Shown here: one piece after another, positions 37,648 to 47,631 of the stretch
Position numbering within the stretch: the first letter of the stretch is position 1
How the letters are laid out: every line of letters begins with the position of its first letter
NCBI RefSeq assembly: GCF_016009175.1
Contig: NZ_JADUCM010000010.1
Span: forward strand, 1 to 64,000
Source of the DNA: Pseudomonas alkylphenolica
Lineage (GTDB): Bacteria; Pseudomonadota; Gammaproteobacteria; Pseudomonadales; Pseudomonadaceae
Direction of reading: 5' to 3'
DNA: 64,000 bases
Position numbers and translations under genes: made by a program
Notes under the pieces: generated by a model
What the model was told of the DNA's origin: nothing
The model's input: only the letters and a program-made list of their open reading frames with translations
Databases searched by the model: none

Positions 37648-38442
37648 CTATAGCTGCACTTCTACCGCGAGGGGCAAATGGTCGGAGAGATGGCTCCAGG
37701 GTTTGCTCCCAAGGATGCGCGGCGCGTGGCTGTTGGCATTGCGCAGGTAGATGCGATCCAGGCGCAGCAGCGGCAAGCGTGCAGGGTAGGTGCGGGCCAG
37801 CAGCCCGTGGTGACGCTCAAAGGCTTCATGCAGACCACGGTGCAGGCCCAGGGCGCGGTTACCGTGCAGCTTCCAGTCGTTGAAGTCGCCAGCGATGATC
37901 ACCGGCGCATCCGCGGGCAACGAGTCGAGCAACCGGCGCAACAACTGCAGCTGCTTCTGCCGGTGGCTTTCCAGCAGCGACAGGTGCACGCAGATCGCAT
38001 GCACCTGATGCTGGCCGGGCACATCCAGCACGCAATGGAGCAGGCCGCGCCGTTCGGGGCCGGTGATCGACACATCGAGGTTGCGGTGTTCGATGATCGG
38101 GTATTTGGACAGCAATGCATTGCCGTGGTGGCCGTCGGGGTAGACGGCATTGCGCCCATAGGCGAAGTCGCTCCACATGCTGTCGGCCAGAAACTCGTAC
38201 TGCGAGGTTTGTGGCCAGCCGGCATAGCGAGCGGCATGGCGGTCGTGGCTGCCGAGCACTTCCTGGAGAAAGACGATATCGGCCTGTGTGCTGCGTACCG
38301 CCTCGCGCAGTTCCGGCAGGATGAAGCGGCGGTTGAAGGCGGTAAAGCCTTTGTGGGTGTTGACGGTCAGCACCCGCAAACGCTGTACGGCAGGCGACGC
38401 TTGGGGGGATGGTGGCAGCTTCGGATCCGGGTCGAAATTCAC
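37648..38442 (-). CDS. Endonuclease/exonuclease/phosphatase-family protein
   Basis: 264 residues with EEP-fold motifs: LTVNTHKGF at the start, VFLQEVLGS (metal Glu), IIAGDFNDWKLHG (D-x-N) and WSHLSDHLPLAVEVQL (S-D-H). The family includes DNA repair nucleases, sphingomyelinases and phosphoinositide phosphatases. There is no signal peptide. It starts 63 bases after glgX and probably shares its transcript. A role in glucan metabolism is not established. Confidence 0.87.
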   Translation of the reverse strand: MNFDPDPKLPPSPQASPAVQRLRVLTVNTHKGFTAFNRRFILPELREAVRSTQADIVFLQEVLGSHDRHAARYAGWPQTSQYEFLADSMWSDFAYGRNAVYPDGHHGNALLSKYPIIEHRNLDVSITGPERRGLLHCVLDVPGQHQVHAICVHLSLLESHRQKQLQLLRRLLDSLPADAPVIIAGDFNDWKLHGNRALGLHRGLHEAFERHHGLLARTYPARLPLLRLDRIYLRNANSHAPRILGSKPWSHLSDHLPLAVEVQL

Positions 38443-38505
38443 GCTGACTCCTGGTCTTCAAACCTATTGCATGAGACGGGGCCCGGGGCAATGAGTTCCC
38501 GCGCT

Positions 38506-40650
38506 TCAACTGTCGTCTTCGTGTTGCAACTCCAACAGCGTCAGTGATCGCCCGCTGACATTCAGCGCACTGCCAAATGCATGCTGTTCGCCCTTGCGCA
38601 ATTGCGGCCGGTCGGTGTCGATCAGGCTGTGCCAGTACTCGCCTTCAGGCACCTGCGGCAGGGTGAAGGTCACGGTGTCGTGATGGGCATTGACGATCAG
38701 CAGCAAGGTGGCGTCTGCACCCGGCCGCGGGATGCCGCTGACCTGTGCACGGCCATCCATCAACATGCCCAGGCAGCGGCCATGACTGTCGTGCCACTGC
38801 TCGATACTCATTTCCTCGCCAGCAGGTGTCAGCCAGGTAACGTCCTTGACCCCGATGGCTTCATTGTAGTCACCGACCAGAAAGCGCGAACGGCGCAGCA
38901 CCGGGTAGGCCAGGCGCAGCTTGGTCAGCTTTTTGACGAACTTGAGCAGCGCAGTGCCCTCGTCATCGAGGGTCCAGTTGACCCAGCCGATCTCGCTGTC
39001 CTGGCAGTAGGCGTTGTTGTTGCCATGCTGGGTGCGGCTGAACTCGTCGCCGGCGACGATCATCGGCGTGCCCTGGGCCAGCAGCAGGGTGGCAAAGAAG
39101 TTGCGCATCTGGCGCAGGCGCAGGGCCTTGATTTCCGGGTCGTCGGTGGGGCCTTCGACACCATGGTTCCACGACAGGTTGTTGTTGCTGCCGTCCTGAT
39201 TGTTTTCGTCGTTGTCCTCGTTGTGTTTGTCGTTGTACGAAACCAGGTCGCGTAAGGTAAAACCGTCGTGGGCGGTAACGAAATTGATCGAAGCCCAGGC
39301 CCGGCGCCCGCGACGGTTGAACAGCTCACCCGAGGCGGTCATGCGCGAAGCAAAGTCGGCCAGCTGGCCTTCGTCGCCTTTCCAGAAGGCCCTGACCGTA
39401 TCGCGAAAGCGGTCGTTCCACTCGGCCCAGCCGGGTGCAAAATTGCCCACCTGATAACCACCGGGGCCGCAGTCCCAGGGTTCGGCGATCAGTTTGACCT
39501 GGCTCAGCAGCGGGTCTTGCCGACAGGCGACGAGAAAGCTGTGACGCTCGTCGAAGCCTTCATGGTAGCGGCCAAGAATGGTCGCCAGGTCGAAGCGGAA
39601 GCCGTCCACATGCATCTCGCCCGCCCAGTAACGCAGCGAGTCGGTGACCAGCTGCAACACGCACGGGTGGCTCAGGTCGAGGGTATTGCCGGTGCCGGAA
39701 TCATTGATGTAGAGACGTTTGTCGTCAGGCATCAAACGGTAGTAGGAGGCGTTGTCGATGCCGCGCATCGACAACGTCGGGCCCAGCTCGTTGCCCTCGG
39801 CGGTGTGGTTGTAGACGACGTCGAGGATCACCTCCAGGCCGGCATCGTGCAGGTGCGCGACCATCTCCTTGAACTCGGCGATCTTGCCGTTGGCCAGGTA
39901 GTGCGGGTGGGGGGCAAAAAAGGCGATGCTGTTGTAGCCCCAATAATTGTTCAGGCCTTTTTGCAACAGATGCTGGTCATTGACGAAAGCATGAATCGGC
40001 AGCAGTTCGATGGACGACACGCCGAGCTGTTTGATGTGATCGAGCAGCTCGTCGCACATCAGGCCGGCGAAGGTGCCGCGGTTCCCCTCGGGCACTGCCG
40101 GGTGGGTCATGCTGATGCCACGTACGTGGGCTTCGTAAAGAATCGTACGCTCCCAGGGTACGCCAACCCGCTGGTCGCGACCCCAGGTGTAGGCCGGGTC
40201 GATCACCTTGCATTTAGGCACGAACGGGGCGCTGTCGCGTTCATCAAAGCTGAGGTCACCCTCCGCGTGGCCGATGGTGTAGCCGAACAGGGCTTCGGAC
40301 CATTTCAGGCTGCCGACCAGTTGCTTGGCATAGGGGTCGATCAGCAGTTTGTTGGGGTTGAAGCGATGGCCATCCTGCGGCGCATAGGGGCCGTGAACCC
40401 GGTAGCCATAGATTTGTCCCGGGTGGGCATCGGGCAGGTAGCCGTGGAAAATTTCATCGGTGTATTCCGGCAGCTCGATACGCTCCAGCTCCACCTCGCC
40501 GCTGGCATCGAACAGGCACAGCTCAACCTTGGTGGCGTGGGCCGAAAACAGCGCGAAATTGACCCCAAGACCGTCCCAGGTGGCGCCCAGCGGGAACGGC
40601 AGGCCTTCGCGGATACGCGAGGGTTCGACAGTGGGCGTGGGCTTTTTCAT
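38506..40650 (-). CDS. glgX: Glycogen debranching enzyme (GlgX)
   Basis: 714 residues, CBM48 plus GH13_11 isoamylase type. It cleaves alpha-1,6 branches of partially degraded glucan, releasing short maltodextrins for TreY and MalQ. The N-terminal module (PLGATWDGLGVNFALFSAHA) precedes the barrel: VDGFRFDLATILGR holds the nucleophile Asp, KLIAEPWDCGPGG the acid/base Glu, and FVTAHDGFTL the third carboxylate. It is the last glucan-active gene of the leftward glgA operon, followed by an EEP-family gene. Confidence 0.96.
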   Translation of the reverse strand: MKKPTPTVEPSRIREGLPFPLGATWDGLGVNFALFSAHATKVELCLFDASGEVELERIELPEYTDEIFHGYLPDAHPGQIYGYRVHGPYAPQDGHRFNPNKLLIDPYAKQLVGSLKWSEALFGYTIGHAEGDLSFDERDSAPFVPKCKVIDPAYTWGRDQRVGVPWERTILYEAHVRGISMTHPAVPEGNRGTFAGLMCDELLDHIKQLGVSSIELLPIHAFVNDQHLLQKGLNNYWGYNSIAFFAPHPHYLANGKIAEFKEMVAHLHDAGLEVILDVVYNHTAEGNELGPTLSMRGIDNASYYRLMPDDKRLYINDSGTGNTLDLSHPCVLQLVTDSLRYWAGEMHVDGFRFDLATILGRYHEGFDERHSFLVACRQDPLLSQVKLIAEPWDCGPGGYQVGNFAPGWAEWNDRFRDTVRAFWKGDEGQLADFASRMTASGELFNRRGRRAWASINFVTAHDGFTLRDLVSYNDKHNEDNDENNQDGSNNNLSWNHGVEGPTDDPEIKALRLRQMRNFFATLLLAQGTPMIVAGDEFSRTQHGNNNAYCQDSEIGWVNWTLDDEGTALLKFVKKLTKLRLAYPVLRRSRFLVGDYNEAIGVKDVTWLTPAGEEMSIEQWHDSHGRCLGMLMDGRAQVSGIPRPGADATLLLIVNAHHDTVTFTLPQVPEGEYWHSLIDTDRPQLRKGEQHAFGSALNVSGRSLTLLELQHEDDS

Positions 40651-40693
40651 GGGGTTCCTTTACCGGTCGGGTAGCGTGTGGGCATGCCCGTGC

Positions 40694-40715
40694 CCACAGC
40701 CCTGAGGGGCTGTGG
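40694..40715. other. Intra-operon stem-loop between DUF2934 gene and glgX
   Basis: CCACAGCCC pairs with GGGCTGTGG over a four-base loop, without a T tract on the leftward transcript. It could be a processing or pausing site. Confidence 0.4.
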
Positions 40716-40740
40716 AAGCGAGGCTGCCCTGCGTCAGAGG

Positions 40741-40992
40741 TCAGGCAACAGGTGGCTTCTTTGTCGTGCGTGGCTTTTTCACCGTCACCGGTTTGCTCGC
40801 CGGTTGAGCCGGCTGAGCGAGTGTTGGCGACTTGGCTTTGGCCTTGCGCGGTGTGGCCTTCGGCGCCAGGGATTCGGCTTCGGCAAGCTTGCGGGCCATG
40901 TCCCAGTGTCGGGATTCCTGGCCTTCAGGCTTACCTTCCGATTCCCAGATCTGGTAGGCGAATTCGCGGATACGTTTTTCTTCGATACTCAT
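40741..40992 (-). CDS. DUF2934 small basic-tailed protein
   Basis: 83 residues. The DUF2934 core (EEKRIREFAYQIWESEGKPE, then SRHWDMARKLAEAE) is followed by a Lys/Ala/Pro-rich tail (PRKAKAKSPTLAQPAQPAS and KKPRTTKKPP). The tail could bind nucleic acid or a polyanion. It lies between treY (18-base gap) and glgX inside the glucan operon, a placement also seen in P. aeruginosa. Function unknown. Confidence 0.85.
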   Translation of the reverse strand: MSIEEKRIREFAYQIWESEGKPEGQESRHWDMARKLAEAESLAPKATPRKAKAKSPTLAQPAQPASKPVTVKKPRTTKKPPVA

Positions 40993-41010
40993 CTCGACGC
41001 TCCTGATGGT

Positions 41011-43779
41011 TTAGGCATGATCAATCAACAGGTTGACTGGAAACTCCTTGAGGACGGCGCTGAGCAACAACTCCTTTGAGGCTGTGACTACAGCGCTGGC
41101 AAAAAGTCCCGAGCAATTGGCAGGTGACAAGGCAAACGGCAACAGCAGCCGCGTATCGTCCCAGGTCTGTGCCGGGATCAGGGGAATCGGGGAATCACCA
41201 AGCAAGCCACAGGCCAGGCGCGGCACGATCACGATCGCCCGTTCGGCGTCGCCCAGGCGGGCAAACGCCAGCACCTTGTCGGCGTGCCTGCCCTCTACCT
41301 GCAGCGGCAGGTAGCGGCCCTCGCCGAACAGCTCGGGGTAGGCCAGGCGGCGCTCCAGCACCTGGCTGATCAGCGCCTGCTTGATCCGCCCGCTGCGCCA
41401 GTCCTGGAGCAACTGAGCGGTAGTGGTGCCGGCATCCAGGCCCTGGCGGCGCGCGGCGTAATCCACCTCGCGGCGGTTGTCCGGGTCGACCAGGCTCAAG
41501 TCCCAGAACTCCGTGCCCTGGTACAGGTCAGGCACACCAGGAACGCTCATGCGCAGCAGGCACTGGCTCAAACCGTTCAGCGCACCGGGGCAGGCGATGG
41601 CGCGTGCCGCCTGGGCCAGTGAATGGCGCAGTTGCTGGCTTTGCGGGTCGGTCAGTAGGCCGTGGGTATAGGCCAGGCAAGCGTGTTCGTAGGCGTCGTT
41701 CGGTGCGCTCCAGCTGCTGTGCAGTTTGGCCTCGCGCAAGGCTTTGCGCTGCCACTGCTGCAGGCGTTCGGCATAGGCCTGCAGCGCCAGCGGGTCACCC
41801 TCGTCGAATGCCATCGGCCAACTGCCCAGCAGGGTCTGATACAGCAGCCACTCATCGGCGGGTGTCGGTGCCACACCTTCGGCCAGGCGACTGCGCAACG
41901 GCGAAGCCAGTTCGCGCCAATGTTCGATCCGGCTGACCAGCCAGGCGCTGCGTTCACTCAATACCGCCAGCCGGGAGCGGCTGTCTTCGCCGCGCTTGTG
42001 GTCGTGGGTGGCAGTGCACAGCAGGTTGTGCGGGAAGTGTTGCAAGCGCTGCTGGTTGGCGTGGTGAAAAGCCGCGACCGGGGCACTGAACTGCTCGGCA
42101 TCAAAGCCCACGTCATTGCGTGACAGCAGCAGCGCCGAGCGGTAGAACGCGGTGTCTTCGACAGCCTTGGCGGCTGTTGGCGCGGTCAGCTGCTGGAAGC
42201 GGATACCGGCATGGCGCAGGTGCTTGCGCGCGCGGCCAGGCGGGACGCTACGCCAGGGTTGGCCGCCGAGCCAACGCTGAAGGGCATCGAGTACCGGCCA
42301 GTCGCCTTCGCCCAATTGTTGCCGGGCCGCCGATATGGCGTGCTGAAAGAACGGCTCGTCCTCGGCGCAACGTCCACCAGCGTGCAGGTAGGTGCGGTAC
42401 ACCGGGTAATGCTCGACCAGAGCCTGCAGGGCCCGGCGAATGGCGCCCAGGGTCAGGTCGCGGCTCATCAGGTCGTTGCGGGCTACCTGCAGGAGGGCCT
42501 GGGCGACCGATTCAAAGTCGCCGGCAAGGCTGGTGTTGAGTACCTGCTGACGCGCCAGGCGTACCTCCTCGGTAAACGCCGGGCGCTCGCTGAGGTCACT
42601 CCAGGCTTCGGCCAGTACGGCCTCACCGGCGGGGTCATGCTGCAGCAGGCTGACCTGGTTCATGAACTCGTAGCCCGTGGTGCCATCCACACCCCAATCG
42701 CGGTGCAATTGCGCGGTAGCGCCGAGAATTTTTTCGACGTAGATCGGCAGGTGTTCCAGTGCCGCATTCAGCGGGCGACGGGCCAGCAGGGCGTCGACCC
42801 GGCGCCGTAGTTTGCGGCAGTAACCGCGCGGATCGGCCAGCCCGTCGATGTGGTCGATGCGCAGGCCGTCGACCAGACCATTGGCGATCAGGGCGAAGAT
42901 CTTTTCATGGGTGGCTTCGAACACCGCGTGGCGCTCTACCCGCAACCCGCCCAGTTCGTTGATATCAAAAAAGCGCCGCCAGTTGATGTCGTCGGCAGCG
43001 GTTCGCCAGCTGGCCAGGCGATAGGCCTGGCGTTCGAGCAGATCGTGCAGGCGGCTAAAGCCTGCCGGGGTGCGACCGTCAAAATCCTTCAGCATCTGAT
43101 CGAACGGTATTTGTCTGGCCAGGGTGGCCAATGCCTGTTGCAGTTGAGCGGCGAGGTCACTGGCTTGCCGGGTGTTCGGCAAGGCGCTGAAGCGCCCGGC
43201 CAGGGCTTGCACCGACGTGTGCTCACTGCGGCTCAGGATCAGCCCGTAGTCGCGTGGGCAGATCGGAAAGCGGTGTTCGTGGTGGTGGACAAAAAAGCTG
43301 CCGTCACGGGCCTGGAAGCACAGCTGCAAATCCCCGGCCTGCAACGACGCCCCGTAGTCGCTGGCCAGAAAAGGCACCAGCAACTGGCCTTCGAGCAAGG
43401 GATCAGTGGAGTGCCACTGGATATCGAAGAACTCGGCATAGCGGCTGTCCCGTCCCCAGGTCAGCAAGTCTTGCCACCAGGGATTGTCGCTGCCGACCGC
43501 CATGTGATTGGAAACGATGTCCAGGATCAGGCCCATGTTGTGCAGGCGCAGCGCCGCAACCAGGCGCTCCAGCGCCGGCTCGCCGCCGAGCTCCGGGTTG
43601 ATCCGGGTCGGGTCGATGACGTCGTAGCCATGCCGCGAACCCGGGCGGGCGCAGAGCAGGGGCGAGGCGTACAGGTGACTGATGCCCAGGCGGGCGAAAT
43701 AAGGCACCAGCGGCAGGGCATCGTCCAGGGTGAAACCTGCATGGAACTGCAAACGCAGGGTGGCGGTGAGGGCGTTCAC
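41011..43779 (-). CDS. treY: Malto-oligosyltrehalose synthase (TreY)
   Basis: 922 residues from a GTG start. GH13_26 enzyme that turns the reducing-end alpha-1,4 bond of a malto-oligosaccharide into the alpha,alpha-1,1 bond of maltooligosyltrehalose, which TreZ then cleaves. Barrel motifs are LRLQFHAGFTLDDALPLVPY, VDGLRIDHIDGLADPRGY (nucleophile) and PIYVEKILG (acid/base). The GTG at 43779 overlaps the malQ stop in GTGA and has GGGAG eight bases upstream; an earlier GTG at 43794 lies inside that ribosome-binding area. Confidence 0.95.
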   Translation of the reverse strand: MNALTATLRLQFHAGFTLDDALPLVPYFARLGISHLYASPLLCARPGSRHGYDVIDPTRINPELGGEPALERLVAALRLHNMGLILDIVSNHMAVGSDNPWWQDLLTWGRDSRYAEFFDIQWHSTDPLLEGQLLVPFLASDYGASLQAGDLQLCFQARDGSFFVHHHEHRFPICPRDYGLILSRSEHTSVQALAGRFSALPNTRQASDLAAQLQQALATLARQIPFDQMLKDFDGRTPAGFSRLHDLLERQAYRLASWRTAADDINWRRFFDINELGGLRVERHAVFEATHEKIFALIANGLVDGLRIDHIDGLADPRGYCRKLRRRVDALLARRPLNAALEHLPIYVEKILGATAQLHRDWGVDGTTGYEFMNQVSLLQHDPAGEAVLAEAWSDLSERPAFTEEVRLARQQVLNTSLAGDFESVAQALLQVARNDLMSRDLTLGAIRRALQALVEHYPVYRTYLHAGGRCAEDEPFFQHAISAARQQLGEGDWPVLDALQRWLGGQPWRSVPPGRARKHLRHAGIRFQQLTAPTAAKAVEDTAFYRSALLLSRNDVGFDAEQFSAPVAAFHHANQQRLQHFPHNLLCTATHDHKRGEDSRSRLAVLSERSAWLVSRIEHWRELASPLRSRLAEGVAPTPADEWLLYQTLLGSWPMAFDEGDPLALQAYAERLQQWQRKALREAKLHSSWSAPNDAYEHACLAYTHGLLTDPQSQQLRHSLAQAARAIACPGALNGLSQCLLRMSVPGVPDLYQGTEFWDLSLVDPDNRREVDYAARRQGLDAGTTTAQLLQDWRSGRIKQALISQVLERRLAYPELFGEGRYLPLQVEGRHADKVLAFARLGDAERAIVIVPRLACGLLGDSPIPLIPAQTWDDTRLLLPFALSPANCSGLFASAVVTASKELLLSAVLKEFPVNLLIDHA

Positions 43780-45845
43780 CGGTCGCGCTCCCACGCCTGT
43801 TCCCGGGCCTGGGCCAACAGTTCGAGACGGCGCGCGGCATCGCTGTCGTCGAGCAGTGTGGTGGCGGGCAGGGCAAAACGGCGGCGCCAGTTGGGATGGC
43901 TGTCGATGGTGCCCGGCAGATTGGGCTGTTCATCGACGCCCAGCAAGTCCTCAAGGGGTACCAGGACCAACGGCGCTCGGGTATGCCCCAGGAAGCGTAT
44001 GCACGCGTCGATGGCATGGTCGCTGTCGGCCTGTGGGCCGTAGTTACGCTCAAGCGTATGCAGCAGGCCCTGACGCTCCTGCTGGCGGGTGTCCCGCCAG
44101 AGCCGTTCAACGAGAGCGTCGATCAAGGCCAGACGCTGGTTCCAGTCGATGTCGCGGGCTTGCAACCAGCCGGCCAGGGTCGGTGTGTCGTGGGTGCTGG
44201 GTGTGGCCAGGGCGTTGTCGGGCCAGTCGAGGATGGCTTTGAAGTGGCCGGGCCGGTCTTGTTCGAACTGCAGCACGCGCATGCCCAGAATGGCCCGCTG
44301 GGCCAGTTGTTCCCGCAGCCCTTCCGGTACGGTGCCGAGGTCTTCACCAAGGACAATGGCCTGGTGGCGAACCGACTCCAGGCACAGCAGGCGCAGCAGG
44401 TCGTCCAGCGGGTAGTGCAGGTAGGCGCCCTCGCTGGCGTGGCCGCCCAACGGGATCAGCCACAGGCGTTGCAGGCCCATCACATGATCGATGCGCAGCC
44501 CGCCGGCATGGGCAAAGTTGGCCCGCAGCATCTCGATAAAGGCGCGGTAGCCATTGCGTCGCAAGCCTTCGGGCGAGAAGGCGCAGATACCCCAGTTCTG
44601 TCCCGTGCGGTTGAGGACATCGGGTGGCGCACCCACGTTGAGCCCGGCAAGCAGCTCATCCTGGCGACTCCAGGCCTGACTGCCGGCACCGTCGGCGCCC
44701 ACGGCCAGGTCGGCGATCAGGCCGACCGCCATGCCATGGCTGCGGGCGGCGTCCTGGGCACGCTGCAGGCTGCGCTCGATCAGCCATTGGCAGAAGGCAT
44801 GAAACTGGACCTGCGTTGAGTGCTGTGCGGCAAATTCCGCTACTTGCGGGCTGTGCGGATCGTGCCAGGCGCTGGGCCATTGCCGCCAGTCCTGGCTCAA
44901 GCCGCGCGACTGGGCCTCTTCCTGCAAGGCTTCAAATCGGCAGTGCTGCTCCAGCGCTTCACCGGCTTGCTGGCGGTAGCTGTCAAAGTCGACGCGCAAC
45001 GGATGGTCGCCGTCGATGAAGTCATCGAACAGGCACTGCAGTAGTTGATAGCGTGCACTTGCGGCCGCGGGCCAGTCGATCAAAGGCAGCTGTTCGAGCT
45101 GCGCCAGTTTGCCTTCCAGGCCCAGCGTGTCGATGGCCATGCGTACGATGCGGTCGCCGAGCTGCGTCGACGGGCTGGCATACAGGCTGTTGAGGAACAG
45201 ACGGCTGGACGGCGAATAGGGGCTGTAGCGCTGCGGGTCGCTGGCGAACATGGCGTGCACCGGGCTGATGGCCAGGGCATCGGCGCCACGCTCGGCGGCG
45301 CTGCGGGCCAGGTGCTCAAGGGCCTGGCAGTCGCCGAAGCCACCACCATTGTCACGTCGCAGGCTGTAGAGCTGGGCGCTGATGCCCCAGCAACGCGGGG
45401 TGGCTGTGTTCAGGGCGTCGCTCAGGCTGAAGCAGCGCACCGGGGCCACCGCCAGGGTGAACTGCCGCCCGCCGATGTCCAGTTGGTGATAGCCCGGCGG
45501 CAGGCCCGGGGCGAGTGCCGCGTGGGCATCCAGCTGAAGTTGTTGTGTGCTGCCGTCTTCGAGTTGCACCCGGCAGGGGCTCTGCGCGGCAAAATAGCCC
45601 GACAGGTCCAGTGGCTGATCCACCTCGACGGTCAGCAGCGGCGGCAGGTGCCGGGCATCGTGGGCAGTCTTGAGCAATTGCAGGCTGGCGGCGATCTGCC
45701 CCGGGTCGTCGGCGCCCAGGCCAAGCCCTGCCAGCACCCGGCGCAAGGCCGGGTCAGTCACCCGGCGCGGCTGGCCGTTGGCATCGATCCAGTCCACGGC
45801 GATGCCTGCCAGGTCCGCCAGTTGCTGCAGCTTATGGTCAGTCAT
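43776..45845 (-). CDS. malQ: 4-alpha-glucanotransferase (MalQ)
   Basis: 689 residues, the long GH77 form with an N-terminal extension of roughly 150 residues. It disproportionates malto-oligosaccharides, moving glucan segments between chains and so adjusting lengths for TreY. GLRIDHVMGLQRLW holds the nucleophile Asp, VLGEDLGTVPEGL the acid/base Glu, and PSTHDTPTLAGW the third carboxylate. The ATG at 45845 has GGAG seven bases upstream and overlaps the treZ end by eight bases; its own stop overlaps the treY start. Tight coupling suggests matched amounts of the three enzymes. Confidence 0.95.
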   Translation of the reverse strand: MTDHKLQQLADLAGIAVDWIDANGQPRRVTDPALRRVLAGLGLGADDPGQIAASLQLLKTAHDARHLPPLLTVEVDQPLDLSGYFAAQSPCRVQLEDGSTQQLQLDAHAALAPGLPPGYHQLDIGGRQFTLAVAPVRCFSLSDALNTATPRCWGISAQLYSLRRDNGGGFGDCQALEHLARSAAERGADALAISPVHAMFASDPQRYSPYSPSSRLFLNSLYASPSTQLGDRIVRMAIDTLGLEGKLAQLEQLPLIDWPAAASARYQLLQCLFDDFIDGDHPLRVDFDSYRQQAGEALEQHCRFEALQEEAQSRGLSQDWRQWPSAWHDPHSPQVAEFAAQHSTQVQFHAFCQWLIERSLQRAQDAARSHGMAVGLIADLAVGADGAGSQAWSRQDELLAGLNVGAPPDVLNRTGQNWGICAFSPEGLRRNGYRAFIEMLRANFAHAGGLRIDHVMGLQRLWLIPLGGHASEGAYLHYPLDDLLRLLCLESVRHQAIVLGEDLGTVPEGLREQLAQRAILGMRVLQFEQDRPGHFKAILDWPDNALATPSTHDTPTLAGWLQARDIDWNQRLALIDALVERLWRDTRQQERQGLLHTLERNYGPQADSDHAIDACIRFLGHTRAPLVLVPLEDLLGVDEQPNLPGTIDSHPNWRRRFALPATTLLDDSDAARRLELLAQAREQAWERDR

Positions 45846-47616
45846 GGGCAGGCTCCGTTGCGTGAGGGGGGAGTAGACTGACCAAGGCGCAGTAAGGCGG
45901 TAGCCGATCCTGGCCAAAGGGTTCATCTGCGCAATAGTGTAGGTGGCTTGCCGTGTCAGGCAGGCTACAGGGCACCGGTTCTGAACCCAGATTCAGGTCG
46001 ATGCGCAGCACACGGCCGTCGGCCATTCGCCAGCGAGCAGTCAGGGCCTTGTCGGCCAGTACTTCAGTGCCCAGGGCACGACAGCCAGGTAGTAGCGGGC
46101 TGATGTGCTGGTGACGCAGCGCCAGCAGTTGCTGGTATAGCGCTTGCCACGGCGTGGCGTGACCGTCGGGTACCTCTGGGCGCGAGGCCGTGAACGTGGC
46201 CAGTGCGTTCGGGTCTGGAATCGTCGCGCGTTGCGCTGGGTCTGCAAAGGCACTGAAACAGGCAAACTCGGCCCGGCGCCCCTCGCGCACGGCATCGGCC
46301 AACGCCGGGTCATGGTCGGTAAAAAACAGGAAGGGCTGCTCGCTGCCCCATTCCTCGCCCATGAACAGCAACGGAATCATCGGTGACAGCAGCAGCAGGG
46401 TGACGGCTGCCCGCAGCGCCTGGGGCGGGCACAGCTGCATCAGGCGCTCGCCCTGGGCACGGTTGCCGACCTGATCGTGGTTCTGCAGAAACAACACGAA
46501 GGCACTCGGAGGCAAGTGTGCGCTGGATTCGCCGCGCGGCGTGCCGTTGCAGTCGGGTTCGCCCTGAAAAACGAAGCCTTCGCCCAGGCACCTGGCCAGT
46601 TTGTAAATGGTCGCTTCACTAAAGTGCGCGTAATAGGCTTCGTGCTCGTCGGTCAGCAGCACATGCAAGGCATTGTGGCCATCATCGTTCCATTGAGCGT
46701 CGAACGCACCCTCGAGCAGGTTCGCCTGGTTGTGCTCGTTCTCAAGCACCAGCCACACCTGTCGGCCCGGTGTCACGGTACGGCGTACCCGCTGGCTGAA
46801 CACGCGCAGAAACTCCGGGTCGTCGATGGCATGCACCGCGTCCAGGCGCAAACCGTCGAAGCGGTAGTCGTGCAGCCACATCAGGGCATTCTCGATAAAG
46901 AACTCTCGCACCTGGCGGCGGCGAAAGTCGATGGCGGCGCCCCACGGGGTTTGCCGGTCCTGACGAAAGAAGTCGCCGGCGTACTGGCCCAGGTAATTAC
47001 CGTCGGGACCGAAGTGGTTGTAGACCACGTCCAGCAGCACCATCAGGCCATGTCCATGGGCGGCATCGATCAACTGGCAGAGCTGTTCCGGGGTGCCATA
47101 ACTGTGGTGGGGGGCAAACGGCAGCACGCCGTCATAGCCCCAGTTGCGTTCGCCGGGAAACTGCCCGAGGGGCATCAGTTCGAGCGCTGTCACGCCCAGT
47201 GCGGCCAGGCGTGGCAAGTGCTCGATCAGTTGCAGGTAGCCGCCCAGCACGCCGACGTGTACCTCGTAGATCACCGCTTCATGCCAGGGCCGGCCCTGCC
47301 AGTGCCTGTGCTGCCAGGAATGTGCGGCCGGGTCGACCACCTGGCTGGGCCCGTGCACGCCCTGGGGCTGAAAACGCGATGCCGGGTCGGGCACCTGCAC
47401 CTCACCGTCGATGCAATAGTGGTAGTGACTGCCGGCGACAGCAGGCCAACGCGCGCGAAACCAGCCATCGGCACCGCGCTGCAGGGGCAGGCGCCGGTCG
47501 GGCGCCAGGCACACCTCGACGCTGCGGGCAGCGGGTGCCCACAGCGCGAAACGCACGGTGTTGCTGTCCAGCATCACGGCCCCGTGGGTCGCGAACTGAT
47601 CTGACCTCAAGGGCAT
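45838..47616 (-). CDS. treZ: Malto-oligosyltrehalose trehalohydrolase (TreZ)
   Basis: 592 residues. It releases free trehalose from the product of TreY. An N-terminal CBM48-like domain (RFALWAPAARSVEVCLA) precedes the GH13 barrel: FDGLRLDAVHAIDDPEFL holds the nucleophile and VWLVLENEHNQANLLEG the acid/base. GAGG lies upstream of the ATG, 15 bases after the glgA stop. Trehalose made here can be isomerised by the TreS fusion at 2439 and fed back into glucan through GlgE. Confidence 0.95.
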   Translation of the reverse strand: MPLRSDQFATHGAVMLDSNTVRFALWAPAARSVEVCLAPDRRLPLQRGADGWFRARWPAVAGSHYHYCIDGEVQVPDPASRFQPQGVHGPSQVVDPAAHSWQHRHWQGRPWHEAVIYEVHVGVLGGYLQLIEHLPRLAALGVTALELMPLGQFPGERNWGYDGVLPFAPHHSYGTPEQLCQLIDAAHGHGLMVLLDVVYNHFGPDGNYLGQYAGDFFRQDRQTPWGAAIDFRRRQVREFFIENALMWLHDYRFDGLRLDAVHAIDDPEFLRVFSQRVRRTVTPGRQVWLVLENEHNQANLLEGAFDAQWNDDGHNALHVLLTDEHEAYYAHFSEATIYKLARCLGEGFVFQGEPDCNGTPRGESSAHLPPSAFVLFLQNHDQVGNRAQGERLMQLCPPQALRAAVTLLLLSPMIPLLFMGEEWGSEQPFLFFTDHDPALADAVREGRRAEFACFSAFADPAQRATIPDPNALATFTASRPEVPDGHATPWQALYQQLLALRHQHISPLLPGCRALGTEVLADKALTARWRMADGRVLRIDLNLGSEPVPCSLPDTASHLHYCADEPFGQDRLPPYCALVSLLPPHATEPAHD

Positions 47617-47631
47617 ACCCGCACCTCGCGT

